Source: Phallusia fumigata (Eukaryota; Chordata; Ascidiacea; Phlebobranchia; Ascidiidae). From it: a stretch of 27,830 bases of DNA. The stretch lies in contig QXVZ01025362.1 in assembly GCA_008931825.1 (NCBI GenBank), positions 1 through 27,830 on the forward strand. Reading direction: 5' to 3'. A program made the translations under genes and the position numbers. Positions 1-10,248 of this stretch are shown piece by piece. Positions within the stretch are counted from its first letter, which is position 1, and each line of letters begins with the position of its first letter. Under the pieces are notes generated by a model. It saw nothing but the letters and a program-made list of their open reading frames with translations. It searched no databases and was not told the origin of the DNA.

Positions 1-896
1 TACCAGGCCATACGCAAGCCACTAGCAGGCCGCATCGAATGGGAAGTTCAGTTTTCCATCTTGCTTTGTATCACGACTTAGCTTAGTTTAGCATTTGCAA
101 CCCAACCCATTTTGCGGTTGCTTCGTATTGTTCGTATTCTATGTTATGAATTACTGCTTTTATTTAGAACAAACAGACTTTTCCTAATATTTCGTCACTA
201 TGTATCTCCTTCCTGAAAAGGGAAGAGATTATTTTCACTCAGTATTTTTTCTTCCCCAAAGCTTTTCCACACACTTTGGCGCCAAAAAGTGTTCCATGCT
301 TCCGCGCACCATAAACAAACGTCTATGTGTATGTAGCGTTAAATATAAACCAATGAACTGAATTCCATTGGTCATTGACTCTTTGTTTTGGTCGAAACAG
401 ATGGTCGCTCAATTCGACTGTGTGTGTGTGTGTCACTAGTCGGTCACCACTAAAACCTAATGGTTGTCTGACTAGTCCCTCTCATGGTCGGATTTTGTCC
501 AAACGGCATGGAATTTAATAGTGTTTACGTTGGGTCATTGTGGTTAGTTGTATATTCGTTTGACACTGTAATGTTTATTTCTGTTAGTCCAGGGATGCAC
601 AACCTTACGGCCGCACTTAATCAACACAATGTTAAAACATTTGCTGTAAAAATCACTGACAGCAGTTTTTACACGTTTAACACGTAAAATGTACTAAACC
701 AAAAATTACGTGATTTTGCTGTAAGAAATATGCGTATATGCAAGTAAAATTTACTGCTACAATCACCGTAAAATTTACTTGCTGAACCACTGGCAGCAGT
801 TTTGACCCCAAATATTCTAGTAATTTCTATCCTTGAAATACCTGTAAAATACTACACCACAATGACTGCAAAAAACTTTTTTATTGTAACAATTAC
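1..896. other. No gene recognised; (TG)n and gtaaaattta motifs
   Basis: Contains a (TG)7 microsatellite at 419-433 and, between 680 and 785, repeated gtaaaatttact motifs, two of which form an imperfect inverted pair (738-785), possibly a small MITE remnant. Nothing else is supportable. Confidence 0.4.
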
Positions 897-1250
897 GTGA
901 ACCATCAAGCAGAACTAGAATGCTTGGCAGACTGTATAAGCCTGCCCAAGGCCAGCACTTTGGGATGGGTTCCACCTCCACATCTTCGCTTACCTCTAGT
1001 TTATGTAATAATTGAGCACTTACTAAAATTAAATCCACATTTACAAGAGAAAGAAATGTACAAAACAGAAAATATCACTATTAAGTTTCGTCAGCTTTGG
1101 AATATGTTGAGTCACCTAAAAGTGCACATGGAAGCTTTCAAGGCATACAAAAGTTTACGGAACTCATCAAAATTATTCATAGAAAAGATGAAAAAACTTC
1201 GATTCTTTAATTGTGAAAATGGTTTTACGTCAGTGCCTGAAAACAATTGA
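897..1250 (+). CDS. Unrecognised coding-like ORF, possible last exon
   Basis: An open frame of about 117 codons ends at TGA 1248-1250 (last residues S-V-P-E-N-N). Composition looks protein-like: P-P-P-H-L-R-L-P-L-V-Y-V-I-I-E-H-L-L-K-L-N-P, then a helix-forming, Lys/Leu-rich stretch with F-R-Q-L-W-N-M-L-S-H-L. The frame opens at GTG and an ag at 903-904 could be an acceptor, so it may be the terminal exon of a gene starting before the window, or a degenerate retro-copy. I do not recognise the family. Confidence 0.35.
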   Translation: MNHQAELECLADCISLPKASTLGWVPPPHLRLPLVYVIIEHLLKLNPHLQEKEMYKTENITIKFRQLWNMLSHLKVHMEAFKAYKSLRNSSKLFIEKMKKLRFFNCENGFTSVPENN

Positions 1251-2832
1251 GATTGTTACTCTTAAAAAGTTGCTTTGATGGGTTGGTTGTGATGTCACTA
1301 CGAACTGACTTAAGAATATTGAATTTTATGTTAAATGTTCAGTTGGAATCAGGGCATGACAGGACTTTCGTCTTGTTGTCATAAACAAAAGTCGACATTC
1401 ATTTTTTATTTGTGAACAAACCTTTTATATGAGCAATTATTGTTGTACTGTGACACCCAAATAAACGGTTGTCAGAAAGCCCTCGACACTGCACTGACGG
1501 CTAGCCACGGAAGCCTGAGGTTTAGACGCGCTCGAGCACTGGCTGTCTTTATTAAAATACAGAGTAAAACGGGTCAACTTCTCGAAAGATATTCGTAAAT
1601 GATAGCGTATGACAAGGAAACAAGTTTGTTCCTTGACAGCCGGGGAAGAACTCCCGCAACCGCGTGCAAAGCTCCATAGCACAGTAAAAACGAAAAAAGG
1701 GGCTCCATGGATCTAAAATAAGGAAACAAGTAAAGATACGTCACGTGACAAATCGACCGTTAATTGTTTGCCTTAGTGGCTCCTTACAGAACTTGCACAG
1801 GAATTTCTGCTCCAGGCGCGCGCACATACCAACGGGAAATGGGAGAAAATAATTGTTTGTGTAACCACACAAAGTGCGCACAAAGTAAAATACCTGGTGC
1901 TAACACAGAAACGGCAAACAATGCGAGATGGTCGTGTGTTTGACCACTTCATCATGTAGCCGATGGTAGACTTCTATTTACTACTTAGTTTGAAAAGTAA
2001 CTACAAACAAATCACAATTTACAGAGCTTGCGCAGCTCTGGTAGCAGAGTTTTAATGTTGTTACAATGTGGTTTATAACTTTCGCTGTGCCATACGTGAG
2101 TTGCAGGCTTTCAGGGCAGTTTAAGCCAAGATTGATTTTCTGGTAAAAATGGCCAAGAAGAAGCATTAGGGATTACAGTGGATTTTAGGATTTAGGTGTT
2201 TGTTGTTATTAGGCCCTCGCCTTTAAGTTTGTTGTAATGTTTGAATGTTAACACAAAAACAATTACAAAAATCTTGATGACTGTCGCAGTGGCTGTGTTT
2301 CAGTTAGGTACTGTAGTAAAGCCTGCCTTACTTCACTGCTAGCACCACAGGAGTCAATTGGACTCGTAAGCCCTGGCCTCAAGACTTTAGACCAGAGAGC
2401 GAAGTAAACTGGGAGATTAGAATCATCTAAGAATGAGGTCACACAGCAATGTATGTAGGCAAAATAACGGGTTAGTTATAATATGACGTAAGCATAAAAA
2501 CCTTTTATCTACAAGACGTTTTGATACATGCAAACCATCTAACCAAACGCATAGGTGACGATCAGTACGTGTATGTGTCTAGTGCCATATATTTTGACCG
2601 TTGTAACGTAATGCATTTTAGATTATCATGACGTCATATTTTTATGCGCAATTTTCCATTACGTACTGTGCTGACCAACCGCCTTTATTGTCATTCGCTA
2701 CCGTTCATTGTTTTCGCGGTAATCAAACAATGGTTGTCAGTTAACGACCATTAGTTCGGACAAAAACCTTTTGATTATGTTGTCTATTGCGAGTGGCGTG
2801 GGCAAGCGATGTTTGAAATTACTGGTTGTTTT
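1251..2832. other. No gene recognised
   Basis: Only short ORFs without domain signal. No tRNA, repeat termini or convincing exon pair was seen on either strand. Confidence 0.4.
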
Positions 2833-3583
2833 ATGCGTCTGTATTTAGGTAGCTAGCTTTAGTCGCCTGGTCATTGTATCGACTCTGAGTAGAATGAAAC
2901 CAAAATTCTCTTGTCGATGTTTTCCAGTTGTATTAGGAAATAAATACGCTAACCAACCAGAGGTGTCCAAGTAAAACTGTTCGCATCGTAAACGCGCTTG
3001 GTGAAGGCTTACTCAAATCTTACAAAGTGATTGTTCGCGCAAGAATTGAAGAACTTTACTTAAGCAGAATAACGACATACTAAATTTAAATATTGCAAAA
3101 TTTGTAATCGGCGCATAGTTGCTGGCAAGTCATTCGTAACGCGACAGTCTGGAAGGAAAAAGTAGCATGGACGACTTCTCGCAATGAAAAAATCTATGCC
3201 GTTGCCCNATGCGTCTGTATTTAGGTAGCTAGCTTTAGTCGCCTGGTCATTGTATCGACTCTGAGTAGAATGAAACCAAAATTCTCTTGTCGATGTTTTC
3301 CAGTTGTATTAGGAAATAAATACGCTAACCAACCAGAGGTGTCCAAGTAAAACTGTTCGCATCGTAAACGCGCTTGGTGAAGGCTTACTCAAATCTTACA
3401 AAGTGATTGTTCGCGCAAGAATTGAAGAACTTTACTTAAGCAGAATAACGACATACTAAATTTAAATATTGCAAAATTTGTAATCGGCGCATAGTTGCTG
3501 GCAAGTCATTCGTAACGCGACAGTCTGGAAGGAAAAAGTAGCATGGACGACTTCTCGCAATGAAAAAATCTATGCCGTTGCCC
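2833..3583. repeat. Perfect 375-bp direct duplication separated by one N
   Basis: Bases 2833-3207 recur as 3209-3583 with no difference noticed, and the only intervening base is the N at 3208. Two contigs whose overlapping ends were not merged would give exactly this. No gene is recognised in it. Confidence 0.9.
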
Positions 3584-4305
3584 AATATAGCCTTGCTAAA
3601 CAGTTTGCGTACTTTCAAAAACATCGCTGTAGTTTAAAATTCTTTTCCAGTGACGAAATGGAATATTTCCTAATTGGAAAAATGTTTGTGTGTGGCGTTG
3701 TTTCTGCCGCTTTTAAATGTGTTCCAATATTATAATAGCGTTTTTGTTGTTTTCTTTCTACGTTGGCCCACAAGTACATTAAAAAAAATCTGTGACGTCT
3801 ACGAGGAAACATACAGACGAGATCGACCATTGGTCGGTTTTTGTAAAAATACTTTGAATGTCAATGTTTGTTTAGCGGACATCAGTTGCGCGTCAATAAG
3901 TTATAAAGTGCGTTGTGAAGAAAAACAAAACAAGCAAGACGTGAAGCTGGGGATGCGTCAGTGGCAGAGGGTTAAATGACGGTGGTTTCTTCGATAGCCA
4001 AGTGTTATAGCAGTGCTGTTGTTAGCACATTAAAACAACCGTTTCTTGTTATTTGCAAAACGTATGGGTATATTTGTCCTTCAAAGTTGCATTTCGAGCA
4101 CGAAGGCTAATTTTTTTTAACGATTGTTTGTTTATTTCGAATAAAAATGGAGTGACGTCATCCGTTGCTCATGGAAAATATTTAGCTTTTTCACAATTAG
4201 TAACACCTGGTGCCCTAAATTACTCACACTACTTTGGCAGAAAAACGATTTTCCATTTTTAGTTGAACTTTTTGGTTGAGTAACGTATGACGACACCAGA
4301 ATTAA
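3584..4305. other. Upstream of the ZF array; no exon recognised
   Basis: Short ORFs on both strands lack domain signal. The frame leading into the zinc fingers is closed by TGA at 4288 and TAA at 4303, so any start exon must be spliced in from here or further upstream. Confidence 0.4.
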
Positions 4306-4353
4306 GCTCAAGGCAAAAAATATTTGTCAAGGCTAGATAGTTTAAAATTACAT

Positions 4354-5277
4354 ATGTGGAATGCTACTTACAAGAAATCCCATCGAGGTGGAAGTCATTT
4401 GTTGATTCACACCAAAGAGAAACCTCACCGATGTGTTGTTTGTGAGAAAACATTTAGCCACGATGGAAGTTTAAAAAGACACTTGTTGACTCACACCAAA
4501 GAGAAACCCCATCGATGTGATGTTTGTGAGAAACGATTTAGCGAACGTGGAACTTTGAAAAAACACATGGTGACACATACCAAAGAGAAACCTCATCGAT
4601 GTGATAAATGTAAGAAACGATTCAGCCGAAACGGAATTTTAAAAATTCACATGTTGACTCACACTAAAGTGAAACCTCATCGATGCGCCGTTTGTGAGAA
4701 AACATTTAGCCACTGTGGAGGTTTGAAATCACACATGTTGACTCACACGCAAGAGAAACCTCATCGATGTGGTGTTTGTGAGAAACGATTTGGCGAGCGT
4801 GAAAATTTGAAAAAACACATGTTGACTCACACTAAAGAGAAACCTCACCGCTGTGATATTTGTGAGAAACAATTTAGCCGAAGTGGAGATTTAAAAACAC
4901 ACACGTTAACTCATACTAAAGAGAAACCTCATCGATGTGATGTCTGTGAAAAAGCATTTAGTCAGGGTGGAAGTTTGAAACAACACATATTGACTCACAC
5001 TAAAGAGAAACCCTATCAATGTTTTATCTGTGAGAAAACATTTAGCCAAGTTGGAAATTTGAAAAGGCACATGTTGACTCACACCAAAGTAAAACCCCAT
5101 CGATGTGTGGTATGTGAGAAAACATTTGGTCAAGGTGGAAATTTAAAAACACACATGTTGACTCACATGAAAGAGAAGGCTCATCGATGTGATGTTTGTG
5201 ACAAACGATTTAGCGTGCGTGGAAGCTTAAGAAAACACATGATGGCTCACACAAAAGCGAAAACCTCATCGATGTGA
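4354..5277 (+). CDS. C2H2 zinc-finger array, ten intact fingers
   Basis: The frame from the first in-frame ATG (4354) to TGA (5275-5277) encodes about 307 residues: a short lead-in, then ten C-x2-C-x12-H-x3-H fingers repeating every 28 residues (84 bp). Linkers are T-K-E-K-P-H-R or T-K-V-K-P-H-R rather than the usual T-G-E-K-P. Helix positions vary between fingers (for example H-D-G-S-L-K-R, R-S-G-D-L-K-T, Q-V-G-N-L-K-R), as expected for sequence-specific DNA binding; the rest is nearly uniform even at the nucleotide level. Upstream in the same frame (from about 4306) are two degenerate fingers (L-S-R-L-D-S-L-K-L-H-M and S-H-R-G-G-S-H-L-L-I-H). No N-terminal effector domain or upstream exon was recognised. 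It may be one exon of a larger factor or a decaying array. Confidence 0.8.
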   Translation: MWNATYKKSHRGGSHLLIHTKEKPHRCVVCEKTFSHDGSLKRHLLTHTKEKPHRCDVCEKRFSERGTLKKHMVTHTKEKPHRCDKCKKRFSRNGILKIHMLTHTKVKPHRCAVCEKTFSHCGGLKSHMLTHTQEKPHRCGVCEKRFGERENLKKHMLTHTKEKPHRCDICEKQFSRSGDLKTHTLTHTKEKPHRCDVCEKAFSQGGSLKQHILTHTKEKPYQCFICEKTFSQVGNLKRHMLTHTKVKPHRCVVCEKTFGQGGNLKTHMLTHMKEKAHRCDVCDKRFSVRGSLRKHMMAHTKAKTSSM

Positions 5278-5541
5278 TTTTTGTGTGAAACGATTCAGCC
5301 GAAGAGAAAGTTTGAAAATGCACATGTTGGCTCACACTGAAGTGAAACCTATCTATGCGTCGTTTGTGACAAAACATTTAGCCAAGGTGGAAGTTCGAAA
5401 AAAACACGTTGTCTCATACTGAAAAGATTTTGTCAAGATGAAGATGTGAAACGACACATGTTAACTCACACCGAAGTTAAACACCATCAATGCGCAGTTC
5501 GGGCGCCACAAGATACTGCCCAACATTACTGTATTATGTGA
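5278..5541 (+). pseudogene. Decayed C-terminal fingers after frameshifts
   Basis: Immediately after the ZF stop codon the array continues in other frames. A finger with C-D-F-C-V-K-R-F-S-R-R-E-S-L-K-M-H reads in the +1 frame from about 5257. A frameshift near 5347 then leads to C-V-V-C-D-K-T-F-S-Q-G-G without its histidines, and a last partial finger with V-K-R-H-M-L-T-H ends at TGA 5539-5541. At least two indels have shortened a once longer array, or they are sequencing errors. Confidence 0.75.
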
Positions 5542-5647
5542 ACACTTAAGGAAAAGCCGATTTTGTAACCCTTTGACCTAAAACGTTGTGTGCTTTGCTA
5601 TCTGGCGACAAATCACAAATACAAATGTCACCCAGTTCGCAATGATG

Positions 5648-5658
5648 AATAAAATAAA
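5648..5658 (+). terminator. Overlapping polyadenylation signals after the ZF array
   Basis: Two overlapping AATAAA hexamers (5648-5653 and 5653-5658) lie about 370 bp after the ZF stop, with a gt-containing region downstream. Plausible 3' end of the zinc-finger transcript. Confidence 0.45.
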
Positions 5659-5818
5659 GCCGGTGCAAAACAAAATGGAATTACTTTTTAGCCAACACAA
5701 GTGACCCAATTTAAAAAAAACAACAGACGTCTAAATAGTCTTTGGTAACGAAAACAACTGTCACTGAGCTTACGTTTTTTGCGGTTTTTAAAAGCGTGCC
5801 TGTCTGCCTTCTGAGACG

Positions 5819-6728
5819 TAATTTCGCAAAATATTTTTTAAAGTAAGTAGCCCAATTTTTGTTGTCTATTGTAGAAGGCCTGAGGTCTGACAGCGTAGAG
5901 TATCAATGAAAATATCTGACTTGGTGGTGTATTTCCCCCTACTTTTGTGTATCGTATTTGTTTCTGCGCCTCAGCCTAGCGCGGCGCTCGACAGCCATAT
6001 GGTTCATGTCACAAATCTTTGCATGCAGCTTGTCCATAATTGTGGGTTGTTTTTTAGAAGTTGATTGGCATTGGGTACTTGTCATTTTTTGCTCGTCTTT
6101 TTCTTCTGGTATTTGCCAGGATGGTGTCGGTTCAAATGGTTTATAAGCGACGTTGTAGTCCAAGTTCTCGCACCCCTTTTGACTACCTCGTGAAACTTGG
6201 CCACGTTTTGCATCATGAGTAGCACATAACTTGCACACAGCAGTTGAAGAATCTTCAATATTAACGTCAAATAATTCCCAAACTACCGACATCTTGAGCA
6301 TAAAACGCACTTGTGCAACTAACTCTACCAAACGCCAATTTGCATTAAACAATGAATTGCACTATAAACAAAAAAAATGCTATAGTTTTTAATTGCTTAA
6401 AGGTCAGATGGTTGGTGTTTTGATGTTGCAGACAAGGCAATATTTTATTTATCGCGTCAACCAGTTTTTATTAAAACATTATCGCTCTGTCCACTCCAAC
6501 CAAAAGGTCGGTAATCATTAGAATCCTACCAGCGGCGGCCGGGGTAGCCTTAAATCTAACAGAACTGCGAAAATGATCGCCACTGTTTGTCTGGCAGGAA
6601 ATGTTTAGGTCAAAAGCGTAGCGTAACGTCACAAATGATTCGGTTGATTCGGCCGACTTTATTCGGCAAAAACTGCCGATAATCGGTTTCGGTCCGAGCC
6701 TGATTTGTCCGAATCGGTGCATCACTAG
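5819..6728 (-). pseudogene. hAT transposon fragment with broken BED-finger transposase
   Basis: The minus strand begins at a hAT-like terminus (ctagtgatgcaccgattcgg, 6728 inward) rich in cgattcgg/ccgaa motifs. It then enters a coding part with ATG at 6292: M-S-V-V-W-E-L-F-D-V, A-V-C-K-L-C, then after a frameshift T-T-S-L-I-N-H-L-N-R-H-H-P. Together these are the W..F, C-x2-C and H..H parts of a BED zinc finger. A second shift restores the first frame into K-K-Q-P-T-I-M-D-K, a segment common after BED fingers. The catalytic RNase-H-like domain and the other terminus are absent. Dead, 5'-half remnant. Positions 5819-6104 recur at 9212-9497. Confidence 0.75.
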
Positions 6729-7790
6729 TTTTTTGCACTCCTTCCTTCGGCGCTCAACCGAGAATCATCAGCCATAGTATTTAATTATGATATGTATGCG
6801 CATATTTGATACTGGGATCTGCTTATGGCTTTCATGCACGCAAACGATAACGACATGCTCTCATATTATTAACACTGCGCCGTTATCGACGGGCTGCATT
6901 AAAGGTTCTGGTTAGAATCGAGCGTCAAATATGCGTAATATACAGTCATCCAAAAAGTATCCTTAAAAAAACGCACTAACAATATTCCAAAAATAATTAT
7001 TGCATATCAAAATAGCCTTACAAATAAAGTCTAAAAAAATTAAAAGCATGGTGTGACCATGAAAGTCCAGCGCTCTTCTTTTTGAGCTTCTATTAGTTAT
7101 GATCCAGGTTCTCAACTATCAGCATAATAAATGTTGTAATTATATCCCTACCACGAGTCAACATATACAAGAGGTGGCGGTGTCTGTGATTTGAATTTTG
7201 GAAAGTGAAGTCACTTTCTAAGTTGGTGGAGCACCAGCCCCAGGTAGCTTGTTGCATGAGTTGATTTATAGCACCGGAAAAATTAAATGCACAAAAATTA
7301 ACAAGCACATACTTTCCGTGCTAAATTAAATCCGTCCATGACGGTATGCTCTGGTTGTAAACGTGTAACTGAATTACTTCCTCTATTTGAAAACGCACAA
7401 TCGACTGAGGTCGCAGCAGCAAAAATCGATTTGCGCTGTTTAATAACAGGCCGTAGAAAAGGCAGCCTGCGTTGGCTGGTTAAATCGTTATACGACGAGA
7501 ACTTGAACTATTTACTCCAAACTCGTTCAGTTGTTTGATTCTTTTCTTCAACTCTTTCAAAGCAACGCAGAAAAGCATACATGTGTTATGTTTTATGCAA
7601 CGTTGGTTGAGGCAAGAAAAATGCGCGATCTAACTCCACTAACAGAACATGACTAATACGAGAAAATAAACAAGGATCGTTAACAATATTTGTTACATAT
7701 ACGAAGAAACAAAACACCAAAACAATAACACACGACTTACTTTTCGTGGGCGCGAAATTACAGTCAAAAATCTTGTCTTACAACTCTTAC
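6729..7790. other. No complete gene; ORFs of unknown meaning
   Basis: Holds a 66-codon plus-strand ORF (7338-7538) and an 18-bp palindrome (7201-7218, gaaagtga/tcactttc), neither tied to a recognised function. Any further exon of the signal-peptide gene at 7860 would be expected here, but none was convincing. Confidence 0.35.
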
Positions 7791-7860
7791 CTTCACTACT
7801 CACCAGAAGCTGAATAATCATTGCTGCTAAGCAGAGAGCAAGACAAAAACGAAAATTCAT
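7791..7860 (-). CDS. Orphan signal-peptide exon
   Basis: ATG at 7860 opens M-N-F-R-F-C-L-A-L-C-L-A-A-M-I-I-Q-L-L-V-S-S-E, a textbook signal peptide, and meets a consensus donor gtaagag at 7790 in phase 1. A phase-1 junction after a signal peptide is typical of secreted modular proteins. No following exon with matching phase was found between 7790 and 6730, where the hAT fragment begins, so the rest of the gene is unknown or lost. Confidence 0.45.
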
Positions 7861-8614
7861 ATTGGGTGCAAGGTAAATTTAACGTAACTTTGATTTAAAA
7901 ATGTTTTATTGAAACAAACTAGAAGGTAACTTGCTGCAAGAGGTTGTTCAAGAAACACTGCCTATAAACTCACTAATAACAAAGTGTTGGTAACGCCTGT
8001 GCAGAATCACACAAGTTCGCTATGCTAGAGTGGTCACACGCGATACAACAGAGGCATCAAAGGCAACGCGTTATAAACCAACAAGCTCTGTATGTCAGGA
8101 AATGCACAAAAAAGGCAATTATCAGTTCCTGACTGCCCACCATGATTATATTTAAATTGAAAAAAACAATGGCAACGGAATAAAACATCTGTTTAAAAAT
8201 GCCGAACATTAAAACCAGTGTGGCTGGGAAATTGTTTTGTTAAACGCCGAACGAAACCAACACGGGTAACAACCGGATGAGTGGGAATTTTGTGTTAGTT
8301 GAGATTTTAGTGTTCATTTTGAACAAAACTTTTACAAAACGAAAATTTGATTCGTTTGACCGGTTAAACGTACTTGACTAATTTTATTCTACAGGGATTT
8401 CCACTAAGAGAGGCCCGAAAACCGAAGTTCTATATTTTTCTGCCAATGACACCGACCACAGTCAAGACATAAAGTTTTTTAAAAATGATTGCTTTCGTGC
8501 TGTTTGTAATTTTTGTTCGTTACTGAATAGTTAACTGAAATTAAAGTTACCTGTAACCGGCAATTGCAATTCTTCACTTCGATCGAGTTCCGGTTCAAAT
8601 CAATTTGTCAGTAG
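7861..8614. other. Upstream of GPCR exons; TM1-TM2 not found
   Basis: An open segment after a good acceptor (ttttattctacag, ending about 8394) reads I-S-T-K-R-G-P-K-T-E-V for about 45 codons but does not resemble a GPS or a membrane helix. No TM1 or TM2 pattern was seen. Confidence 0.3.
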
Positions 8615-10180
8615 CTCTTTTGCTTCTTCAACATATCACATGACCTTGCCGTTTTGCATGAGACATCATGCCTAATGCTGGCAGCGGCCAATCAGTATTG
8701 CTTGTTGTCTTTAGGTATGGTTATGATTGCTTCAAAATTATAATAGCTCAGCTAAAATCCTACTTTGTTTTAGGAATGTGGTTTCTTGTGGAAGGAATTC
8801 GTCTCCTGACGGCCACCTCCTTTCCGTACACATTCCGGTGCCACGATCCCGTTAAACGGCTTAAAGTCTTCGTTTTGATGGGTTGGATCATTCCGGATGG
8901 ATCAATTATCATGGGTGCAGCTGCGGGTGCGGGGTCCCTGGACACATACATGAAGCCCCAACCATTATACAAGCTGTGCCACCATTACGAAAACCGGTCG
9001 ATTCTTTTGTACGACAGATGCTGGTTGGCTCCGGCCACTTCAATCTTTTACACTACAGTCGTCGCTCCTTTTGCTCTCGTCCTCTTCGTCAACTTCATAA
9101 TTATCCCGAAGACGACTCATGTGATTTTGCACTCCAGAAGGATGAAGAACCAAGAGAACGACTCTGGAACAAAAGACGCATTAGAAGCTGCAAATTCGTT
9201 TTTCATTTTCTTAATTTCGCAAAATATTTTTTAAAGTAAGTAGCCCAATTTTTGTTGTCTATTGTAGAAGGCCTGAGGTCTGACAGCGTAGAGTATCAAT
9301 GAAAATATCTGACTTGGTGGTGTATTTCCCCCTACTTTTGTGTATCGTATTTGTTTCTGCGCCTCAGCCTAGCGCGGCGCTCGACAGCCATATGGTTCAT
9401 GTCACAAATCTTTGCATGCAGCTTGTCCATAATTGTGGGTTGTTTTTTAGAAGTTGATTGGCATTGGGTACTTGTCATTTTTTGCTCGTCTTTTTCTGTT
9501 GTGATTTTGCACTCCAGAAGGATGAAGAACCAAGAGAACGACTCTGGAACAAAAGACGCATTAGAAGCTGCAAATTCGTTTTTCATTTTCTTTCCTGTGC
9601 CTGATGGGACTTGCTTTTGGAATTTTTCACTGGTGGGTTACACGTTTTACCATCAAACAAATAATTGTCTAGATATTATAAATATATTTTTATGTAGGAA
9701 TGGAAAACGACAGTTGCTCACTGCGTTTGTGAGGCAAACTTGTTATCTCGCGGTGCTTTATCTAGGTACGCAACCAGCCCAGGTGAAAGCGATGATAGGA
9801 GTTCAAAAGACTACAACTCTACAACAAATATGCGCTCTAGTTCTTTAACAAATAGTAGAACTCGGGTCAAAGCCATTACTCAGCTCGCGCTGGCGAAGCA
9901 ACACGAAGAAAGAAAAAATGAAGACAGGCAATGCGCCAAACAAGAACGATGTCAAAATAATGACATGGAAAGGTTACAGTCGCAGCTTCAACTACAGGTA
10001 GCCGAGGTGGAAGATAAGGTATGTTACGAGATGTCAGGAAACACGGAGTACGTGACGGCCAAGGAAGGTTCTGTAGGAACACCTCGCAGTATGTTCCTCA
10101 TTAGAAGCCCTCGTTTGATCGAGTGGAATTTAGGTTTGGAGAGGAAAAAAGCACCAACTTTAGCAAGACTATTCAAATAA
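8615..10180 (+). pseudogene. Adhesion-family GPCR fragment (TM3-TM5 and tail), disrupted
   Basis: Exon a 8615-8714 reads H-E-T-S-C-L-M-L-A-A-A-N-Q-Y-C-L-L, the start of TM3 with its conserved cysteine. After an intron (8715-8773), exon b from 8774 gives M-W-F-L-V-E-G (TM3), F-V-L-M-G-W-I-I-P-D-G (TM4), D-R-C-W-L (ECL2 cysteine) and V-A-P-F-A-L-V-L-F-V-N-F (TM5). These are hallmarks of class B2/adhesion receptors. A TM6-like F-L-C-L-M-G-L-A-F-G-I-F appears at about 9586-9624 but in another frame, and no TM7 was found. Exon d 9698-10180 (E-W-K-T-T-V-A-H-C-V-C, then a Ser/Thr-rich and Gln/Glu-rich tail) ends at TAA overlapping AATAAA (10176-10181). The exon is split by the hAT-derived insert. 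TM1, TM2 and GAIN/GPS were not found. Possibly a live gene misassembled here, otherwise a pseudogene. Confidence 0.7.
9120..9592. repeat. hAT-derived insert flanked by 93-bp duplication of a GPCR exon
   Basis: Bases 9212-9497 repeat 5819-6104 at an offset of 3393 and appear identical. On either side, 9120-9212 and 9500-9592 are identical 93-bp copies of GPCR exon sequence. Two extra bases (gt, 9498-9499) lie at the right junction. The insert puts an in-frame stop (TAA 9232-9234) into the first copy. Confidence 0.85.
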
Positions 10181-10248
10181 AGTCATGGACCCGTTCCGAG
10201 ATACTTGATGTACTTTATTTAAATAAAGATTCGTTATTTGATGCATAA

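Noticed and set aside
3674-3979. 101-codon ORF upstream of the zinc fingers
   Set aside because: Opens at TTG and has no domain signal; not supported as an effector domain exon.
4906-5133. Minus-strand ORF across the zinc-finger repeats
   Set aside because: Antisense shadow of the 84-bp repeat.
7201-7218. Perfect 8-bp inverted repeat with 2-nt spacer
   Set aside because: A palindrome of this size is expected by chance in a window this long, and it has no supporting context.
7338-7538. 66-codon plus-strand ORF
   Set aside because: No recognised domain, no splice partners and no start context; left unassigned.
9701-9740. W-K-T-T-V-A-H-C-V-C reading as a GPS motif
   Set aside because: It lies after TM3-TM5 and starts a Ser-rich tail; E-W-K just after TM7 is common in adhesion GPCR tails, so cytoplasmic tail is the better reading.
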